A DNA stretch of 64,000 bases from Xanthostigma xanthostigma (GCA_963575645.1 OY754473.1:8246001-8310000), one strand, 5' to 3'; positions 11,657 through 23,525 are shown, numbered from the stretch's first letter. The notes: a model not told the origin generated them from the letters alone. A program made the numbers and translations.

Positions 11657-11700
11657 ACGCCAATGACCTCAGTTATCGAGCTTCTACACTCTACAATAAA
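11657..11700 (+). repeat. SINE-tail motif
   Basis: CAATGACCTCAGTTATCGAG followed by CTTCTACACTCTACAATAA. Same tail motif as elsewhere, without a head. The rest of 11386-12107 holds no recognised gene. Confidence 0.55.
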
Positions 11701-12107
11701 ACAACGAACAGCGTCTTTAGAATGATATTAGAGATTGGCAGCCATTTTATTGTATATTGGCAATTGTTGAGATATATATAGATGTGCATAGTCAATTCTC
11801 TACGTCAATTGGTCGTATGGACCCAACAACAACACAGCGAACTCCAACCCCAATCGCGATAACACTGTGACGTGGGCGCTGAGAAGGGTCGCCAATTATA
11901 CTAAATCATTGTGTGTGAAATGATGCAAGCAGTTTAGGTTTTATATATATGTATAGATATATTGTAGTGGCTCGGTAATGAGATGTGTTATCGGAGGATC
12001 GATTTTATAGAATAGCTGGAAAGATATCCAACGGATGCCTCACAACGCCATTTTTCTTTAGCCGCGGTGCGTGATCACGAAAAAGCGCGTCCTAAGTAGT
12101 GGTAGGG

Positions 12108-12366
12108 AAAAAAATTGGTTGTCTGTAAAGTCGGTTTACGGACCATAGTTTTACGTGATAACGTCATAATAAAACATTGATGAACTCTCTGACGTCACGC
12201 GAGAAGAGAGAGAAATGCGTACAAGCCGACGCTTGGACCGATCGTGCCTCTCTATCGCTTATACCGCGCTCTCGCTTGCACGCTCAGGCTCAGGCGGAAC
12301 GTGACACTTTTTCGTGCGTGCAGCCGGTGTTTCATCAATTTATAAGACGTTATCACGTCAAAAAAA
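12108..12366 (-). mobile_element. Family C, copy C3
   Basis: A full-length short form on the minus strand with both subterminal repeats and the 3' hairpin. The interior includes the CTCTCTGACGTCACGCGAGA segment shared with C1 and C4. Confidence 0.82.
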
Positions 12367-13156
12367 CACGACCACGGTACTAGTATAGACGAGTTATTAT
12401 AACAATAATAACAGTTACTGAAGAACGGTTATCGAAATGTAACAGATTCCATAATTATGAGTTTTCTGTTTAAAATGAAGCATGCAAATTTTTGTTGTAA
12501 GCTGTATATTAACTACCGGTTATCAATAACAAACTGTTATTTTTTTAACAGTTATTTGTAAGCCGTTATTTGCAAAGAGCAGCTGGAACCTTTTACTGAA
12601 AAAATAAAAGTTTTGGTTTATCACTAGTCGATAACTTTAAGTAGACTACTACGCTACAGGAGATGTAACGTCGACTCACTTATCGAGCGTCTATAACAAT
12701 CTCCAATGTATCTTCTCTCGATGCTTCAATATCGTTTCAATGCATGTGCATTTGAAATTCTTTTTTATTAGATTAGATTTTGTACATGCGATTGAATTGG
12801 AATAAATCCGGCCGAGAAATGTGTTTTTGCGACATCCCGTATAATATACAAGCAAATGTCAACGGCTTGACACTTTTAGAGATAATCCCACTGATTTAGA
12901 GTTCCCTAGAGACGCGGCTATAGCTATTAATGTTAGTAAATAGTTTTACTCGATTGTCGACGCTAAATTTTTGTGTACAAAAAGAGGCCGAGAATTAGGT
13001 CGTTTTTGAATTAATCTAATTTATTTTCAGACTGAAAGGCACTGAAGCTCTGAATATTTCAAATAAGGGGTGGATGAATATGTTCCAAAAAAAAATACAC
13101 GTAGTGTATAAAAAAAACAAAAAATTTGAAAGTAAAATAAAATATTACAATAATAG
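12367..13156. other. Unassigned sequence
   Basis: It holds one SINE-tail fragment (CTTATCGAGCGTCTATAAC, about 12680-12698). Otherwise nothing is recognised. Confidence 0.35.
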
Positions 13157-13419
13157 TTTTTGAAGTGAAAACTTCTTTAGCGGCGTTGTACACTTTTTTT
13201 TGTAATGGGTAAAAAATGTTAAACTCGCGTCAGATCGTCAGGGTCACGTGTCCTGATCGAAAATGCGTAAGACGACAACTTTTATTTATACAACGTTGAA
13301 ATATCGTACATAAAAATGCAATCTATGATACAAACCATTTTGATCGAAAATTCGTAAGACGTTAATATTCAAGTTTTCACTTTGGCAGGCACTCCCGGAG
13401 TGCACAGGGTTTTTTTTTT
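13157..13419 (+). mobile_element. Family B, copy B3
   Basis: 5' GAAGTGAAAACTTC at 13162, 3' AAGTTTTCACTTT, hairpin and T-tract. It shares with B4 the internal segment CAGATCGTCAGGGTCACGTG, which defines a subfamily. Confidence 0.82.
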
Positions 13420-13852
13420 ACTTATTTTCTTCAATTAAAAAAAGGAAGAAATTATAAAGAAGTAATCCTTCTCTATACTGTCCCGCAATGGAAGTCTATT
13501 ATATAAAAATAAAGAGAAATCCCTCAGATATTAAGAACGGCCATTCAAAACACGTTTCTCTGTTTTGTTGCCAACATAATAAAACCAACTGTTACAGTCC
13601 TGGCGTTTCACCATTAGGCAAGCTAATTCAATCATGTTAATATGTTATTTATACGCGAGCGTACAGTAGGTAGATACATATTGCCAACTCAACAACAGTT
13701 ACGCGCATAGCACACGTCATTAGTGTATTTGCCATAAGGCACTTACACTATTGGCGTCGGTCGGATGGCGGGACCTAGGGGTCGGACCAAAATTTCTCGA
13801 CGTTTCATAACTTTCTAAGAAGTTTGGCACCATTTTTGGAAATGTTTATATA

Positions 13853-13903
<51 letters not shown>

Positions 13904-14658
13904 AAGTGTGCGGGCAATAACTTTCGAAGGAGTTAATTAATTTTAATGAAATTTGGACCACATGTTGAAATCCATCACCGCACGAAGCCTATTTAAAATG
14001 GGCCCAATCGGGCCATTTTAAGGGTCGGTTTTAGGGGTTGAAAAATATTTTTGGGCCCAAAAATACCGAAAAATTTCTCCGAATCGTTTCAAAATTGACA
14101 TTTAACCCTTTAGTAATGATCAAAATGTGCTACCAAAATTTTATTAAAATCGGCCCGACAGGACCGGAATTAAAAATTTTATGAAAACGTTAGTTTGTAG
14201 ATATGGATTTACTTAGTGAAGGATGAATTTAATTTGGTCGATTGATAGTAATATTGAAATTAAGAAAAAATATTATTTTAAGGGATGTATTAAGGGGATA
14301 AAATTCTTATTTTGTTCAAAAACAAAAGAGTTAAGTTCACATAATAAAGCCACACTGCCTGTGTAAGCAAATACACTATATTGTCGGCAGGGTTTCGCAC
14401 TGCGACCCGAGTTTTTATCTACACTCATTGCTGCCAACGTTCAATGGCCGTTTTCCATTAGAGATAGAGCTCTGTAAATGTCGGTAACCGTGCAAAATTA
14501 TCATCGTAAAAGTGTTGAAATCTAATTATGGCCAATTATTATATATTCGTCGTCCTGTCGTTCCGTTTCTACAACTATGATGATAATAATATTATTTAAG
14601 AAAAACCATTTCTAGGCGCAACAATGCAAATGCTGATAATTATGTTATTTTTATAAAA
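13420..14658. repeat. Unassigned sequence with a repeat-like segment and an AT microsatellite
   Basis: 13752-13790 (ACTATTGGCGTCGGTCGGAT...) is echoed at about 25770-25815, so it belongs to an unnamed repeat. A (TA)n tract runs at 13847-13905. The segment 13906-14230 (CCTATTTAAAATGGGCCCAA...) has the tone of a LINE 3' region but is not identified. Confidence 0.4.
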
Positions 14659-15254
14659 CTAGTGTGACCTGTGCGAATTATTCGCACTAAATAAGTATAA
14701 TAATTATCACTTTACAAAATCATTTTTTAAATATGATTGCAGGTATTCAATTCGTTTCTAATTTTGCACACTGCTTATAACGTTCTTCTTTTTGTTGTAT
14801 TACAATATGAAGCTCAGATGACAGATCGAAGAAATATTTTATTAAAATTGTCATATAGAGGCGCAAGTAGCAAAAGCGTTGAGCTAAGCCGTCAGATGGC
14901 ATCATGCAGCATTGCTGTGACGTTGTTCAGCGTTGCTCGCTGTTTCAAAACTAAAGCCGTCAGATGGCAGTATGCAGTATTATGTCTGTTGTATTACAAT
15001 ATGAAGGTCAGATGACAGATCGAAGTGTTGACGTTGTTTCAAAATTAAAGCCGTCAGATGGCAGACGTTGTTTAGCGTTGCTGTATTTTAATTAATTTAC
15101 AAAAACAAAAGCAATAATTAATTTTTTAGTTGTCGATGTCAGTAGAGCAAGCAATTATCTGTAAAATGATATATAATTTATGTGGAGAAATTGTGAGGTT
15201 TTTTTCTAAAAAGGGGGGCAAACATCTTAAACCTTAGCGTATTAATATATATGA
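14659..15254 (-). mobile_element. Non-autonomous Helitron, copy A4
   Basis: Minus-strand copy. CTAG lies at 14659-14662 with the flanking T (A at 14658 on the plus strand), the hairpin is adjacent, and the TC start is at 15254. It has the full set of internal sub-repeats. Confidence 0.88.
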
Positions 15255-16100
15255 TAGATTAAAGAACTAGGGCATTGGAGGTTCCGACGTATTTGGGTAT
15301 TCGCGAAAAATCTCTGATGAATTGGAAAAGTTCAATATTTTCAAGTAGCACTGTAGGTATTTTTGAAAGTAGGGGAGCAATAACTAAAATAGCTCTTTAA
15401 TTTTTTTTTCTTAATTGTATAAGCTCCGACGTTCTTGGCTATGCGTTGAGATATTAGAGTATTTTTTTTTTATTTTTACGGTCCGGCCACGGATTTGCAA
15501 CGCCAGTTTCAAAAACGCCGTCGGTAAAATAGTATTTTAGAATTTGGTTTAAATTTGTTCTCTTTTTCCTTTCAGAAACGATTATATCTGTCTAATAATA
15601 GTAAAATATCAGTTCATATATTTTCCTTAAGCGCTGTGAAATTACAAAAAAAGTGTGAAAATTTCACAAGCCGCATGGAAACTCATAAGTCTAATTAAAC
15701 GTAATATACGACCGCCACGCCGTGGGGTTCAGGTGTCCACGGGGCGAACTAAAGCGTCTTGGGAATTTTTAATATAGCCTTTCCTCCAACGCAGCCTCCC
15801 ATACGTCTCAAACTTTACTTTCCCTATTTTAAGTTCAGGGATGGCCAAACGACACCGGCTTACAAGTTTTTTTTTTCTGAAGCGGCACGCTAGAAATCGG
15901 TGCGATTCCGAATGTGACCCGTTACACACTAGTGCGGTAAAGTAAAAATAAAGGTATTCAGATAATTGCGCGCTTACAACTTCGTCAGTAATTTATGTAG
16001 AGCTGGCTATTGCCTAACTTATTACAGGTGAAGTTTGCTAAACAAGTGGAATGTCAAATTGTTTGGTAAATGTACCATGAAGAAAAACACAGCTATTTAC
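15255..16100. other. Unassigned sequence
   Basis: GC-richer at 15705-15930 with a 66-codon minus ORF, but no recognised protein and no convincing splice sites. Confidence 0.3.
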
Positions 16101-16466
16101 AAAAAAGTGTGGTTTTAAGAAACCACGACGCAAGAGAAACTTTTATTGGATTGTAGGCGTTGGATTGTAGACACTTATCCATCACGATTAATTATAAACA
16201 ACAATATTCACATGAATACAGGAATAAAAACATGTAAACACTGTACAGCACTTGCCCGCATGACAGACTGACTATGTGTTATACATACTACACGGTCAGC
16301 TGATGCTAACCATGGGCGCCGCCATATTGGCCTTGGCTGCTCTACCGAGCGCCTACTCCGAGCGCCTTTCACTTTACAACTACTCCGCGGCCGCCTGTAA
16401 TGCGACATGCAACAGACGGCCAGAAAAATTCGGGGCGATAGAATAAATGTTTCACAAAAAAAAAAA
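16101..16466 (-). mobile_element. Family D (Helentron-like, non-autonomous), copy D1
   Basis: Minus-strand copy. Near 16107 is the 3' hairpin GTGGTTT-CTTA-AAACCAC. At 16441-16466 is the 5' subterminal GTGAAAC with its T-tract. The interior is unusually GC-rich (GGCGGCCGCGGAGTAG and ATATGGCGGC) against the AT-rich surroundings. A 66-codon ORF inside is kept open in all three D copies, but no domain is recognised. Confidence 0.8.
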
Positions 16467-16500
16467 ATACCAATGCTATTTCAACTCGTGTGATAGTTAT

Positions 16501-16696
16501 ATAGTACTAACAGACGGTCGAACTTGGTTCGAAGCGGACAGCGGATCTGGTCCGCTCCGTACCAAATCTGTTCGTCTGTACAGTAGTCTGCGTGTCCGCC
16601 CGGTTCGATGGGAACAGATTCGGTCGTCTGTTGCAAGATCCGCCGTACCATGTCCGTTGTCGGACCGGACCAAGTTCGACCGTGTGTTAGCACTAT
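16501..16696. mobile_element. GC-rich MITE
   Basis: The ends are inverted repeats of about 28 bp, ATAGT(A/G)CTAACA(G/C)ACGG then TCGAACTTGGT, flanked by TAT on both sides (16498-16500 and 16697-16699). About 196 bp, non-coding. Superfamily uncertain. Confidence 0.65.
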
Positions 16697-16750
16697 TATT
16701 TGCTGGCCCCTTGTTTTAACATGTCGTCGATAATTTTCTCATTATAGGCC

Positions 16751-17028
16751 ACTAGATATACTGAAGGAGATTTATTTGGTTGAGGAACAATTTAAAATAA
16801 GCTTTACCAATGTATCGCTTGTGGCCAACGTTTCGAAAAATATATTTTCATCATCAGGGCCTCAATGCAAGTTGAAAAGGTTGAGGCCCTGATGATGAAA
16901 ATATATTTTTCGAAACGTTGGCCACAAGCGATACATTGGTAAAGCTTATTTTAAATTGTTCCTCAACCAAATAAATCTCCTTCAATACATATTTTGGAAC
17001 AAAAATTCTACTAACAACTAGATATACT
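16751..17028. mobile_element. Palindromic retroelement-like insertion with 12-bp target duplication (F1)
   Basis: Two arms of 104 bp are exact inverted copies (16762-16865 and 16881-16984) around a 15-bp spacer. A unique right tail of about 32 bp follows. ACTAGATATACT flanks the whole at 16751-16762 and 17017-17028; its last base at the left overlaps the first base of the arm. The right arm holds CTGATGA, a short hairpin, then GAAACGTT, a hammerhead-like order. Long target duplication and inverted terminal parts are known for Penelope-like elements; that assignment is inference. Confidence 0.65.
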
Positions 17029-17159
17029 ATTAACTATTTCTTAGAATATTGCACAGCCCTGTGTCTTCATCATGGTTTTCCTCACTAAAGACTAAGTACT
17101 AAATATATGCAAATGTGTTATATTGTACCTAACATTAGTTATTTTCGCGTAGCTATTTT

Positions 17160-17548
17160 CAGTGGCGTCCGCAAAGAATCTTCGAGATGGGCTCTAATTG
17201 ATTTATTTATTGTAGGTACATAACTAAGGCCATTAGCGTCTATAATAATTAAATAAAATACGATCTATTAAAGTTAAGCAGCTTTTTCTAGCAAAACAAT
17301 AATCTGATAGGCAGGTACCTATACTGTCAAAAAATAACATTCTTTGAAAATGTAAAAAATAAAATTATTTTCGTTCAATCAAAATTATAGAAGAGGAATT
17401 TTTAACGATAACAATTTAAGTGTCTTTTATAAATTGATAACGTTCATCAAAATGTTTAGCTTTACGTCACCGTGGGCGCTGTTAAGTACTATATTCTACA
17501 GTTGCTCAATAGCGACCCACGGATGGAAATGTCTTTGTTGCGCCACTG
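17160..17548. mobile_element. hAT-like MITE, degraded
   Basis: Ends CAGTGGCG(T)CCGCAAAGA and the complement of CAGTGGCGCAACAAAGA. Length and CAGTG termini suit hAT, but no matching 8-bp duplication remains. A SINE-tail-like segment (GGCCATTAGCGTCTATAATA) lies inside at about 17229-17250. Confidence 0.45.
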
Positions 17549-18944
17549 AAGACATAATACAGAAGGAATTTATTATTATTTCCGCTCATTCTGCACCTTA
17601 ATGTTCGCAACCTTCACTTCTTTCTCTTGCGTCGCGGCGCAAGTATCCAGTTGGCTTGGCTTATGAGGGGAATCTGAACAGCCTTTTGTTTTAATACCAC
17701 AAAGCTTTTGTTTTATTTGAATATTGTTTTGTTCGGCTTTTATTTATGTGAAATGCTTTTGATATGTGGTTTCCTGTATTTCTACGCTTTCCACTGTACT
17801 GAATTACGCGCTTTTACTAAAATTTCTTCTTTGTGTCGCAGAGATAACCTTTGATCGCTTCGAAGTTAAATTATTGTGTAAACGCCGCTTTACGTGTGTG
17901 ATCTTGCAGTTAAACGATTAGTTTTTCAAAGCTGAAGAAAACCTTATTTTGAATAAATAAAATTAGGTATGTGTTGTATTAAATTTAAAACAATTATTAT
18001 TATTGATATATATTTGAAATTACACAAATGTCTTATTTTTATTATTAAAGTGAAAATAGAATCCTATATAATAGATCCTATATAATTATTGATTATGTAA
18101 TTACACTAAATATTTTTTCATTATATTTTCGATTTTACTAATCTGTATTTTTACATAAAAATAGTATTTTATTACTAGAAATTGAACTGTGGCACACGTT
18201 ATCGCAGTATTTTATCATCAAAATTACTCATTTGTTGAAACAAAATCAAACAAAAAAAAAAACAGCTGATAAACGTAAAAATGACTCGATAACAGGTGAA
18301 AGTCAATAATGGATATCTTTATCTCTATTTAGCTGACGGTGTACAAAAGAGATAGGCGTACAGCTAAATTAAAACGAAGTAAGGCTACGTCATCTTTTTC
18401 GATTTTTTACTATCTAACGTGACATTGCGACACATTTTTTATAAATGCCTGCCCACACTTGGGTTATTTTTGTTACAATTAACAGAAAATATGTATAGAA
18501 AAACTAGCCGTATTAGCCCGGCGTTGCCCAAAAATTAAAGATGTGACACCGTAATGAGATATGGTCTGTATTTTTATCCCAGTTTATGAATGAATTTCGT
18601 TAGTACTTTATACTACTAAAGTAACTATTTTCGCTCACTGCTCAACCCCTTTTTGTCGTAGAGTTTTGTTTATCGTTGAATCACATTCCCCTTTAACGTT
18701 ACAAAAAAAAGATCGAATATTTTACATAACAATACATGGGATAAAATAATCAACCTGCACATAATCCCGGCTTAAAAACGGGATAGTAAGAGCATTAAAC
18801 GGGACATCTTTATCCCGTAGGGTAGTTCAGAAGTTGTGTGAAGTATCCGGAATTAGTGACATGATTTAGTAAGTAATTAATAGTAGCAAAGTGATATAGC
18901 TATTATATGCTGCACTGAGCTACCATATAGGATGTAAAACTTAC
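17549..18944. other. Putative tetraspanin intron 1 sequence (part)
   Basis: This lies immediately downstream of the tetraspanin exon in minus-strand sense. It is AT-rich with no second exon recognised. GCCGTATTAGCCCGGCGTTG (about 18507-18526) resembles a LINE-tail fragment; an inverted relative is near 29490-29506. Confidence 0.4.
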
Positions 18945-19049
18945 CCATGTTATGATGTTCACGAAGAACAAGGTGTATTTAATGCCGGCAATGTAGTTAC
19001 CGAGTTTACCGACGCCGTCAACTACTTCACCTTCTCCTTGGCCTGGCAT
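18945..19049 (-). CDS. Tetraspanin, first coding exon
   Basis: Read on the minus strand from the ATG at 19049-19047, 35 codons run to a good splice donor (TGG^GTAAGT, GT at 18944-18943), ending in phase 0. The peptide starts MPGQGEGEVVDGVGKLGNYI and ends AGIKYTLFFVNIITW. A short hydrophilic cytoplasmic N-terminus leading into K-Y-T-L-F-F-x-N-I-I-T-W is the classic start of tetraspanin transmembrane helix 1. Tetraspanins are four-helix plasma- or endosomal-membrane scaffolds that organise receptors and integrins. Codon use is GC-richer at third positions than the surroundings. Later exons (TM2, the large loop with CCG, TM3-4) should lie to the left; none was seen, so they may be outside the window. 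Which tetraspanin it is cannot be told from this exon. Confidence 0.82.
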
Positions 19050-19951
19050 ATTGTTTGCTGTTTCTCGCAGTTAAATATTGTTTGTTGCACCCGTAAGCTA
19101 GTTATTGTCAACCCTTTAACTACCGCCAATTATTACCCAATTAATTATTGCCTCAATCTCGCTTCGACAGCCACCAGATATGAACGTTTCAATGCTTTGC
19201 ATGAAACACACCGATTATGATTTTTCTTTTACTCATTTAAAATACACGTTCGTGAATAAATTTTGTTCGACTCGTCGCTCACACAGTACGAGACTGTCTT
19301 GAAGTTGTGGTGTTTTGTTCCATTGCAGAGAAAAATAGATCGCTAAGGGTCATAAGCGTTCATATCCAGTGTCTGTATATTTCGAGACAATGCAAAATCA
19401 TCAGGCAACAATAGGTTAAAGAAAACACGTTGCACTAGAACTTAGTAATTAACGAACAACTATATTTTTGTCACAATGCGAAGTGGCTTATGGTGAACTG
19501 TTTAAATATTTTTTATACGACCCGAATTTTTAACTCAATTATATGATTTACAGAAAATTTAAAGTTTATTTCAAAACTGTCGGTCGGCGCACAAGAATAC
19601 TCAATAAGTCTAAGATGCTCATGACCTTTGTTGTCTCGCGTCTATAATTTACTATATATCTATCTATAGGCTGTGTGCACGAAGCCTATTAGCGGCTAGC
19701 GCCGCTAGTGGGTATAATAGAGAATTATTGAACTAACTTTTTATGGAAATCGCGACATGTTTCTAAGGTGATAAGTCAAAAACTTTAGTTGGCCATGATG
19801 TGTCAAAAAAAAAATGTAATAAGGAAAACGGATGTTAATTTGTTTACACTGACAGCGGAACGTTAAATTAGGGCACCAATGGTCTTTATTTTGCTTAAAT
19901 CGCCATCAGCGCAACAGCCCGGAACACAACAAGCACTTCCAGATCGCTTAG
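19050..19951. other. Tetraspanin upstream region (5' UTR/promoter or further intron)
   Basis: This is upstream of the tetraspanin ATG in its own orientation. GAGAAACAG just before CAAACAATATG could be UTR or an intron acceptor. No core promoter element is convincingly visible. Confidence 0.35.
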
Positions 19952-20207
19952 TTTTTGACGTGATAACGTCTTATAAATTGATGAAACACCGGCTGCACGC
20001 ACGAAAAAGTGTCACGTTCCGCCTGTGCCTGAGCGTGCAAGCGAGAGCGCGGTATAAGCGATAGAGAGGCACGATCGGCCCAAGCGTCGGCTTGTACGCG
20101 TTTCTCTCTCTTCTCGCGTGACGTCAGAGAGTTCATCAATGTTTCTTTATGACGTTATCACGTAAAACTATCGTCCGTAAACCGACTTTACAGACAACAC
20201 ATTTTTT
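19952..20207 (+). mobile_element. Family C, copy C4
   Basis: Full-length short form with 5' GACGTGATAACGTC, 3' GACGTTATCACGT, the GTAAA-CCGAC-TTTAC hairpin, CAGACAAC and a T-tract. Closest to C3 in content. Confidence 0.83.
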
Positions 20208-20881
20208 CCTATGTTTTTTTTTTGTAATTAAAAAACTTTATAAAATTAATTATTACTTTCACTTTTAATAAACATTGCTCACTGACATACGGAAAATTGG
20301 AGTTCGAAGTTTCCCCTAGTGCTCACCACAAACGCTCGCATCGAAAAATTAGTAACTCCGCCTCCGTGCACATAGCCCATACTCGATAATAGTTCGATTG
20401 ATCTGACATTCACGATCCGCTAAACGTTTATTACTCAAAATGAAGCTGAAATTTATGTCGACCGTAAGCCAATTCGCGTTGTGACCACACTCGGGTTTCC
20501 TTCTCTCTCGCACTCACACAGCACGCGGCAGTTATTTAGTCCTTACGTAACACCGAATCTACACAGGCAATAAAATACAAAGTAACTCCTGCACTAGGTA
20601 CCTACTACCACGTTAGCTGTTGATGTTAAATAATAATAATTATAGCGGCACTGGAGACACTTTACAGCGAGTCGTGTTCAACGCGTCTGAAGAGTAAACT
20701 AATTATTGGAAACACCTTGCCGCGACATAATTATTACACATAAATCATACAAACGGCGCTCTTATCTAACCGCTATCGGCCTGATAACTGCTAATCTTTA
20801 CTTCGCTCTGAACATAGGCCTAGTTTTGAATGCATGGCGCGTTATTTAACGAATTTCTTGAATAGTTGAGATTTTTTAGTG
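20208..20881. other. Unassigned sequence
   Basis: No gene or family recognised. Confidence 0.3.
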
Positions 20882-21045
20882 TATTTTATTTATTGCAGAT
20901 TATGGACGCACGACAACTAAAGTCACTACATCCAATCAAATCAAACGACATCACTAAACAACCACGAGCAGAGATGGGATTCGAACCGGCGACAATCGGA
21001 TCCATCATCGATGATGCTGACATGGTTAGCGAAACATGCGTCGAG
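20882..21045 (-). mobile_element. tRNA-derived SINE
   Basis: On the minus strand, a tRNA-like head with the B box GGTTCGAATCC (about 20976-20986) is followed by a body with GAGCAGAG... complement. It ends with the recurrent tail (TTAGTTGTCGTGCGTCCATAATC). About 160 bp. The A box is degenerate. Confidence 0.65.
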
Positions 21046-21066
21046 AAAAACGTGTCGGTGGTTTTA

Positions 21067-21270
21067 GGCCTAGCACACATGAAAAGCGTTCAACGCGCGT
21101 TGGCCCAACGCGCGTTTACAATTTCTATACAATTGTATATAACTGTTTACATGATAACGCGTGTTCAACGCGCCACCAACGCGCGTTATCATGTAAACAT
21201 ACAATTGTATAGAAATTGTAAACGCGCGTTGGGCTAACGCGCGTTGAACGCCTCTCATATAAACTAGGCC
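21067..21270. mobile_element. Foldback MITE, CG-rich arms
   Basis: Nearly the whole 204 bp folds on itself. GGCCTAG at the left end pairs with CTAGGCC at the right, and CGCGCGTT motifs repeat in both arms. It is flanked by TA. ORFs on both strands here mirror the palindrome. Confidence 0.75.
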
Positions 21271-22294
21271 TATCTACCGAGGTACCTATCAGAATCGAGG
21301 ATGTTTTTTGGGTACAAAAAAGCAGCAGCTGACCATTCAATTGGAATGAGCTTGACACTCCATGAGTAACAAAATAAAAAAATACGACAGGTGTCTTGGA
21401 ATTTTTTAAAATAAAGCAAAAAGATGTATAGGTCAAAGTTATCACAGAGGAGAGCAATAATTAAGGACAAATAAAAGAATTAATGGTTTCTAGAATAATG
21501 GTATCAATTCTTTATTATTAATTCTTTTAATTCACGCCTCACCTTTATTCCTGTGAATTCATGCAAGAATTGACGGACGTTAGATAAAAGCGTTTATCTG
21601 TTTGCTTAATTTCCTTGTCTTGTTTTATTTACTCAAACGTAATCAAATTATCAGTGAATTTAAGTATTTTTTTGTACAGTCATTTCGGAACTATTCGCAT
21701 GATAATATTATGTTATTATTACGCTCTGACTAAGTTATATATATAAATTCTCCAAAACTATTTCTCATACACAAATGTATTGTTTCTGTTAGTTATTATA
21801 GACGCTCGACAAATAAGGTCACAGTATCTAAATTGTCCTGGTTTTCATTTGTTTCAAAAGAAATATTTATGAACATTAGATTCCATATCCAAGATTGATA
21901 GCGAGAAGTGAAATTCAATTCAGATAAAAAAAAAATGACGAAGTAATCTGGGAGCTATTAAATTCACCTATTTCGTACCGCTGTATCTAATTTTTGAAAC
22001 TGACCTCCTTATAGAATCAAATCTAATGAAGTAATAGTATAAAATCGTAGATATTTTTGTAACAGGCGGTTAGAATTTATTTTTTATTACTCATGCGAGA
22101 AAAGTGGTATCTTTACGCATGCTGTTACTGTTGAAAAGTAGCTATTTTTATTTGCGTGCGGAAACTTTATTTGTCGCACTGAAATTATTGTTTGCCGCAC
22201 GCAAATTCAAAGAAAAAAAAACAAAATAATAACGGTGTTAATGTCAACGAAACAAACTGTCATTTGAAGCAGATTTTTAGGTTAAAATTTTCGA
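21271..22294. other. Unassigned sequence with an inverted SINE tail
   Basis: TTATAGACGCTCGACAAATA with AGGTCAC (about 21796-21823) is an inverted SINE tail. The segment near 22150-22215 has GTGCGG/GCCGCAC inverted words. No gene seen. Confidence 0.35.
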
Positions 22295-22420
22295 TTATGG
22301 ACTTTTATTCTTGACAATTTTAACAATTTTATCTGAATTTTCAAATTTTTAATGATTTAATTTTAATTTTTATTACTTCTAATTTTTTTTTTTAATTCGT
22401 AATAAAATTTTAATTTTAAT
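22295..22420 (-). repeat. Fragment homologous to the interior of the TTAA-flanked element
   Basis: TTTTCGATTATGGACTTTTA and the following AATTTT-rich stretch match, in inverse orientation and with few differences by eye, the stretch at about 39480-39612 inside the 39235-39932 element. The TTAA-type ends are not seen here. Confidence 0.5.
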
Positions 22421-23089
22421 TTAATTTAATTCGTAATAAAAAATAGTATGTGCAACTCGTGCGGCATTGTCGCACTATAGTTGCACAATATACTATAAAC
22501 GTATTGTATTAATAATAAAATAAAAAATGATTACTATTTTTGATTTGAGGATTTTGGTAATCATTTGATCTAATTTTTGAAATGTCTTATAGTATCAATT
22601 GGATTTGCAGTTTATTTAGAATAATAGGAAATTAAAATTTTGAATTGGCACTGGGCCCACAAAGCAGCAGATGATCGACAGAAAAAGGGAAAAAAGTACG
22701 GTGCGAATTTTCACATTTGCTTTGCAAGTTCATTTTTTAGACAAGGGCTGGCATGACTAATGCCGATAATACAGAAAGCTCTTCTTCCTAACCAATCAAT
22801 ATAGATAACAACGAGATGTTCCATTATAGTATTTCCTATATACTTATTACACAAGTACTTATGAGGCTCAAGTGGCCGGACTGGCTTATGTGGCGCTGTC
22901 CAAATTATATTGTTCTGAGAAATGGGAGTGGAATATCGAAAAATAATCTTCTTCGTTCGCCGTCTTTCCTATATCAATTACATATATTGAAAGCTCACAA
23001 AACATAAATCCCGTGTAATTACAATTTAAGGGCGAGATAGATCAGAACCATGTAAAGCTTGCCGTTCACCAACTATACTATCGCATGTC
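22421..23089. other. Unassigned sequence
   Basis: Contains a 63-codon ORF (22816-23007) without a recognised domain. Nothing else is supported. Confidence 0.3.
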
Positions 23090-23092
23090 TAA

Positions 23093-23473
23093 AGGCCCCC
23101 ATACACCTCGTTCTTTTTTGGCAGTTTTAACCGCACGGGTAAAACTGTAAGGGTAAACACAAACAATGACCATGTCCACACACTAGGCGTTGTTTCGTTC
23201 AGTTTTTCTGAAGTCGTGGCATCATCTGATCTGCTTTGATGGATCCTACAACGTTACAGAGTCAAACAAAACCCGTCCTTTTTAACTGAGTCGTCACACA
23301 CACGGGCCGACTTGAACGACACGTTCAAAACGGACGGTTTAAATCAAGCAGCAGCAGATATTTTTGAACGCCGGTAAGAAGAACGGTTCTTGGCCACACA
23401 CCGACCGTTTTACCCGTACAGTTTTACCCGTGCGGTTAAAACTGCCAAAAAAGAACGAGGTGTATGGGGGCCT
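23093..23473 (+). mobile_element. PIF/Harbinger-derived MITE (G1)
   Basis: TIRs begin AGGCCCCCATACACCTCGTT and match over more than 40 bp. TAA flanks at 23090-23092 and 23474-23476 are the PIF/Harbinger target duplication. The left part is homologous to G2 up to and including ATGGATCCTACAACGTTA (ATG at 23239), the presumed transposase start, showing G1 descends from an autonomous relative by deletion. Confidence 0.88.
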
Positions 23474-23489
23474 TAAGGATTCATTTATT

Positions 23490-23525
23490 TATTGTTGATT
23501 ACGGACGCTCGACAACTAAGACCAT
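23490..23525 (-). repeat. SINE-tail motif, inverted
   Basis: ATTACGGACGCTCGACAACT followed by AAGACCATCAGG. It lies just beyond the Harbinger MITE. No tRNA head attached. Confidence 0.55.

Noticed and set aside
14737..15015. 92-codon ORF recurring in several Helitron copies (also near 3541, 11037, 40773, 45489)
   Set aside because: It recurs because the DNA is repeated. It has no Rep, helicase or other recognised domain, and short-subfamily copies lack it.
16762..16984. F1 palindrome as an ordinary DNA-transposon MITE
   Set aside because: The 12-bp duplication lies beyond a non-palindromic tail on one side, which does not fit TIR transposons with fixed short duplications.
20866..21237. 123-codon ORF
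   Set aside because: Runs through a SINE and then into a palindromic MITE; the same area is open on the other strand.
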